Shown: in pieces, positions 60,171-64,000 of the stretch
Layout of the letters: each line of letters opens with the position of its first letter
How positions within the stretch are numbered: the first letter of the stretch is position 1
NCBI GenBank assembly: GCA_026120185.1
Contig: JANUWF010001110.1
Span: 2,457,001 to 2,521,000, forward strand
Source: Voacanga thouarsii
Lineage: Eukaryota; Streptophyta; Magnoliopsida; Gentianales; Apocynaceae
DNA: 64,000 bases
Direction: 5' to 3'
Notes under the pieces: model-generated
What the model was told of the DNA's origin: nothing
Database searches by the model: none
Seen by the model: only the letters and a program-made list of their open reading frames with translations
Position numbers and translations under genes: made by a program

Positions 60171-60751
60171 TGTGTTGCTTCACTTAAACTCTTTGATTTC
60201 TTGCAAAGTTGCTGAAGACCAAAGTGTTTTGAAGTTGTTTATTAAAGTATTTTCAAGTCTTCTTCATTTGGGTAAATAATTTGAACTCATTTCTTTGATT
60301 AATTCATGTTTTATTTAAGAAGTCATTGTTGGGCAGGTTTGATGTTCTTGAGGAGAATTAGTTTTGTGATGATTTTGATGTGAAGAAGATGGGGTAATTT
60401 TGATTTTAATGTATTGAATTGATGTTATATATGGATCTGAAATGATTAGGGTTGGATTGATGGAGGATTGATGGTGAATTATTGATTGGAAGTTAGTTTT
60501 GCTTGTTGGAATTACATGATTTGGGAACTTTTACTTAAGTACTGGAAATTTTTGTTAAGGAAGATGCCATACTCTATTTCTATTTGTTAACACTTTCAAA
60601 AAGTGAATATATTATATGATAATGAGAAATTTCTAAGTGTATGTATGTCTTAATTTATTATGATTTAAAGTTGAAATTTGGGGCTAATTTATGGTCTGAT
60701 GTTAGGGATTGGTGAAAGTTAGATTGAAAGTTAGGTTTGCTTAAGATTGCA
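59427..60751 (+). repeat. LTR-like unit 2 of three diverged tandem copies
   Basis: About 1325 bp starting CATAACACCTCCCATTATC. It aligns with unit 3 through most of its length: TTGACTACTTTTTAT, AACCATTGATTTTTATTAA, CTTCACTTAAACTC-TTGATT, CATTTGGGTAA, AATTCATGTTTT and CATTGTTGGGCAG-TTTG. A (CT)n(GT)n tract sits at 60123-60175. Confidence 0.65.
60123..60175. repeat. (CT)15(GT)n microsatellite
   Basis: About 30 bp of CT followed by about 23 bp of GT, in LTR-like unit 2, at the place where unit 3 has its CA/CG tract. Confidence 0.97.
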
Positions 60752-62216
60752 TGTAACACTCCTCACATTCATGCATTCATATACATGTAAAATGACATTT
60801 CGTGTATTTTGATATGGGTATTTATTTGAATATATAATATGGGAATGTATTTGCATTTTTTTAATGAAGAATTATTTGAGTAAATTGATGACTACTTTTT
60901 ATTCTATTTGCATATAAGTGAAATATTCTTGTAGAAAAATTATATACGTATTTGTGAATATTATGTGATATTTTATAATGATCAATTTTATGTTTAGAAT
61001 GGGTAATCATTTATTTAAAAGTATTTTATGCATTTACTTAGAAAAAATATTGTTTTTGGGCCAAATGTGAAAAATTAGAATTATAAAGGACCCAATGTTG
61101 ATTTTTTCTTAAATAAAAGCCCTATATAAATATTTTAACTTTTTTTTTTTCTACAACTAATTTTTGACTAAGACTTTGGTCTATTTGAACCATTTGATCA
61201 ATTTTTTAATTATTTGAACTATTAGTGAACCTTCTAACTTTACTAATTATTTTTACAAAAAATATAATTTTTTAAATTTATTTTCTTCTAATAATTTTTA
61301 AATGCCCTAATTGTGTTAAATGACCATCATATCCTTACTAATAGCAGCCCAATCTTGGCCATTGATCATTTTAATCCTAACCATTGATTTCTTTTTAATC
61401 CTAGTCATCAAAAATACCTTCTAACATAAACTATTCAACCCTAAACATCCATATATCATTCAAAAGCCTAAAATTCCAGATTTTCTCTCATAGTTTTCTT
61501 CACAACACACACATGCGCACATACACGCGCGCGCGTGCGCACACATACACACACGAACTTCATCTTTGCTCTCTCCTAGCTCTCTTGAATGCCCCTTCCC
61601 TAACTCCCTTACCTTTTCAAATTTCTTCACTTAAACACTTGGATTTCTTGCTAAAAATCTGATGATCAAGGTGTTTCAAAGTTGTAATTTAAAGTATTAG
61701 CAAGTATATTTCATTTGGGTAAGTAATTAGAATCTATTTCATGAGCTAATTCATGTTTTGTTCATTAAGCCCATGTTGGGCAGATTTGCATTTCCTGTGG
61801 AGATTTGAATTTTGGGTGATTATTTGTGAAGGAGAAAAGTTGGAATTGATGTATAAATGTTGTATTGATGTTCAGTATATGAATTTGAGTAGATTGGGAG
61901 TGATTTGATGGTGGTTTGATGTTGGATTATTGCTTTGATGTTGGAATTATGAAGTAGAATTGTTGAATCAGTGACTTACTATTTTCAGATCCAAAAGTTT
62001 TTGTTAATGACATGGCTATATTTTGATTCTATCAGACTCTTCTATTCCTTAGAAGTAAAGCCCCATTAGAATTATAAATTTGACTTGCGGTTGAATTTAT
62101 ATGATTTATCAAAGTTACCCCATTTAGTTTTCCCCGAAATTAATTTTCTTATGACTTTCAACCTTCGATTGAACCCTTTCCCTTTCAAATTTGGATATTT
62201 GATTTTAACCACTAAA
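60752..62216 (+). repeat. LTR-like unit 3 of three diverged tandem copies
   Basis: About 1465 bp starting TGTAACACTCCTCACATTC, collinear with unit 2 (see that entry). It ends where a CACTA-like terminus begins at 62217. TGTAACAC-type starts are usual for Tekay/Del-like LTRs, but I see no CA end, primer site or coding region. Confidence 0.65.
61505..61555. repeat. Alternating purine-pyrimidine tract (Z-DNA candidate)
   Basis: About 50 bases alternate purine and pyrimidine without a break, including CACGCGCGCGCGTGCGCAC at the centre and CA repeats on both sides. Confidence 0.9.
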
Positions 62217-62760
62217 CACTACAAAAAAAGTGACTTTTGGCAACACTAAATAAAGTGTGGGAAAATTGGCATGTGGCAAATACGTTTTTGCCATAGAAAT
62301 GCCACGACTTTCAAGGCGTGGCCGTTACGGCCATTGCAAAAAGTTTACCATAGTTGTGTAACTGTGGAGAATACCTTTTGCTACAGATTTACCATAGTTT
62401 TGGAGCTATTGTAAATAAAGTATGGTATTTGTTCATGAAATTTTGCTATAGTTTTTCCCAACGATTGTTAACTATGGGCAAAATTTTCAAAATTTTGTCA
62501 CGATTTTCTAACATTTTACAACTATGGCAAATATTATTTATTACAATTAAGTTTCATTGGAAATAATCCTTTTTGTCATGGTTATTTTCTAAATTAACAT
62601 AATGGTGGGTAATGTCCATTTGCTATGATTTTCTTGCTGTTGTAATTAATACTTTTTGCCACGATTTAAAGCTTCCATAGTGATTACTTTTTGCCACGAT
62701 TTTTGGACAAATTTCCAAACCTTTTACATCCGTAGTGAATGAACATTGAATTCAATATAA
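62217..62760. mobile_element. Terminal region of a CACTA-like element
   Basis: CACTACAAAAAAAGTGACTT at 62217 is a typical CACTA-type terminus. The following 500 bp is filled with subterminal-style motifs in both directions: TGGCAAA, TTTGCCATAG, ACCATAGTT, AACTATGG and TTTTGCCACGATTT. The opposite terminus was not found; GTAGTG at about 62732 is a weak candidate without a matching duplication. The element may continue past the window or be truncated. Confidence 0.6.
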
Positions 62761-63895
62761 TGATATTAACAAATATTTTTTACATCCGCATTTTGACAAA
62801 TTTTTTCCCTCTACTTTAACAAGATCATCATCATATATAGAACTATGAAAATCTCTAATATTAACAATCAACTATCATCCATTGAATGAACATTCAAAAT
62901 ACCATCTTCCATTAATAATAAATTAATATACACCAAAAAAACTAAATGGAGTCTGATAAGTATCATAAATCTAATCCTTGATATTAGTTCAGAATAGTCT
63001 AAAACAAAACCACAATTCTCACCATGACATCCATCAGAAGTCATAAAAATTCATTGAGGATAAAAAACAATGCTATAGTTAAATGAACCTTCAACCACCT
63101 TGATCTTCATTCCTCCTGTCACTAAGAAAAAAAGGACAAGATTACTTCTTAATAAAGCTACAAATCTAAACTTCTAAAGTCACTACAAATCTGGTCTCAG
63201 ATATATGTAATCACTTACTTTAATATAAAATTTAGAATCATAAAATACATAAGCCAAACTTATAAGAAATCTAATATGCATTAACATCCATATGTTAATG
63301 TAAGAAGATTGATTTAGTACTACTTAAAGTATCCAACCAACTCCAAGACCTAAATTCTTTTGCAAATTAGAGAAATACTTCACTGTTCGACCAGAGAAAA
63401 CAAGGGCAACATTGGCTTCTTCCAAAAAAAAAAAAAAAAACTTGATTGCAGTTCAGTCCTAATGTTTATCAAAGAGAAAAAAGGTGCATCCTTTATCTTC
63501 TAGAAACAAAATTTGAGAAATAAGTTGCACCCACGGTAAGGTGTATATTATGGTGGCCAAGATGATTATTAGATCATCAACCAAGGCTTTTTTACATTGT
63601 TTCCTATTCCTTCCAATTCAACTATTTTAGCAATTTAATCAAACTTAGTACTCAATAATTTGATTGTAATTATCGATGACAAACTCAGATGGCGAATATG
63701 TTAAGATTTAGAAAATATGTAGGAATGCTAGAAGACATATTCGTTAATGTCCACATACAATACAACCATCATTACATTTTTCAAATAGCATACATAAACT
63801 AATCCACACTGATCAAACTCCACTAGATGTAGTGCACATGGTTTTGCTGCATGTAGACTTTGAAATAAAAGGAATAAAGTGAAGAATGAAAAGAT
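62761..63895. other. Non-coding AT-rich DNA
   Basis: No gene or domain is recognised. The region could be the interior of the CACTA-like element. The ORF at 63728-63910 (-) has a hydrophobic start but no family features. Confidence 0.35.
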
Positions 63896-64000
63896 TCCAA
63901 GATTAGTCATGTTTTTCTTAGTTATTTGAGGTTCATTTGTAATACATTTTGTTCAATAACTAGTCATATTCCTTCATATTTGAGATTTTACCATTGGAAA
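63896..64000 (+). mobile_element. Start of another gypsy LTR, cut by window end
   Basis: TTAGTTATTTGAGGTTCATT, then AATAACTAGTCATATTCCTT and CATATTTGAGATTTTACC match the first 100 bases of the gypsy LTRs at 9341-9430 and 15550-15650. The exact TG start is not clear. Confidence 0.65.

Noticed and set aside
62731..62740. GTAGTG as the right end of the CACTA-like element at 62217
   Set aside because: Only about 6 bp match the left terminus, and the flanking 3 bp (AAA against AAT) do not form a duplication.

Overview
The window is a repeat-saturated stretch of a flowering-plant nuclear genome. It is AT-rich, rich in microsatellites, and mostly made of decayed and nested LTR retrotransposons and CACTA DNA transposons. 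I can support only one ordinary host gene: a B-class floral MADS-box gene of the PISTILLATA/GLOBOSA lineage at 24038-26787 (+). It has seven exons, a predicted 211-aa product and a textbook C-terminal PI motif. Its 30-bp exon 5 fits an angiosperm outside the earliest-diverging lineages. I cannot fix the species.

Layout. 1-4890: a Ty3-gypsy element of Athila/Tat appearance, with part of the 5' LTR, a degenerate non-gag/pol ORF and the 3' LTR. 4891-5580: older gypsy-like sequence joined to a copia leader. 5580-13650: copia A (+), a stop-riddled gag-pol split at the reverse transcriptase by a 1.8-kb gypsy solo LTR (9335-11138, TSD GTCAA), then a truncated 3' LTR. 13650-20428: gypsy 2, a gag fragment joined to the 3' untranslated end and an LTR. 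That LTR is split by a 3.5-kb non-autonomous CACTA element (16576-20080, TSD TCA) carrying a satellite-like array, a long hairpin and a tRNA-like internal promoter. 20429-24037: an old chromovirus-type LTR fragment, an (ATT)52 tract and the PI upstream region. 24038-26787: PI. 27960-30620: a CACTA remnant with an En/Spm-type transposase pseudogene on the minus strand. 30990-31640: a second copy of the old LTR, inverted relative to the one upstream of PI.

33331-42436: copia B, full length on the minus strand (TSD GCAAG, two ~1.8-kb LTRs, PBS and PPT, damaged gag-pol). 42850-44310: a minus-strand gypsy gag/protease fragment and a pair of direct repeats. 44933-55951: copia C (+), full length (TSD AATTT), with a second solo LTR (48846-50372, TSD CTCTA) inside gag. 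55972-62216: three diverged tandem copies of an LTR-like repeat. 62217 onward: the end of another CACTA-like element. The last 100 bases begin another gypsy LTR.

The three copia copies share one gag-pol type and, for B and C, an LTR style (start TGTTNG, about 1.8 kb) resembling the Angela/BARE group. Each carries different inactivating changes, so none looks autonomous. The PI gene reads intact, but intron 4 appears to use a GC rather than GT donor. I found no CRISPR array, rRNA gene or canonical tRNA gene.
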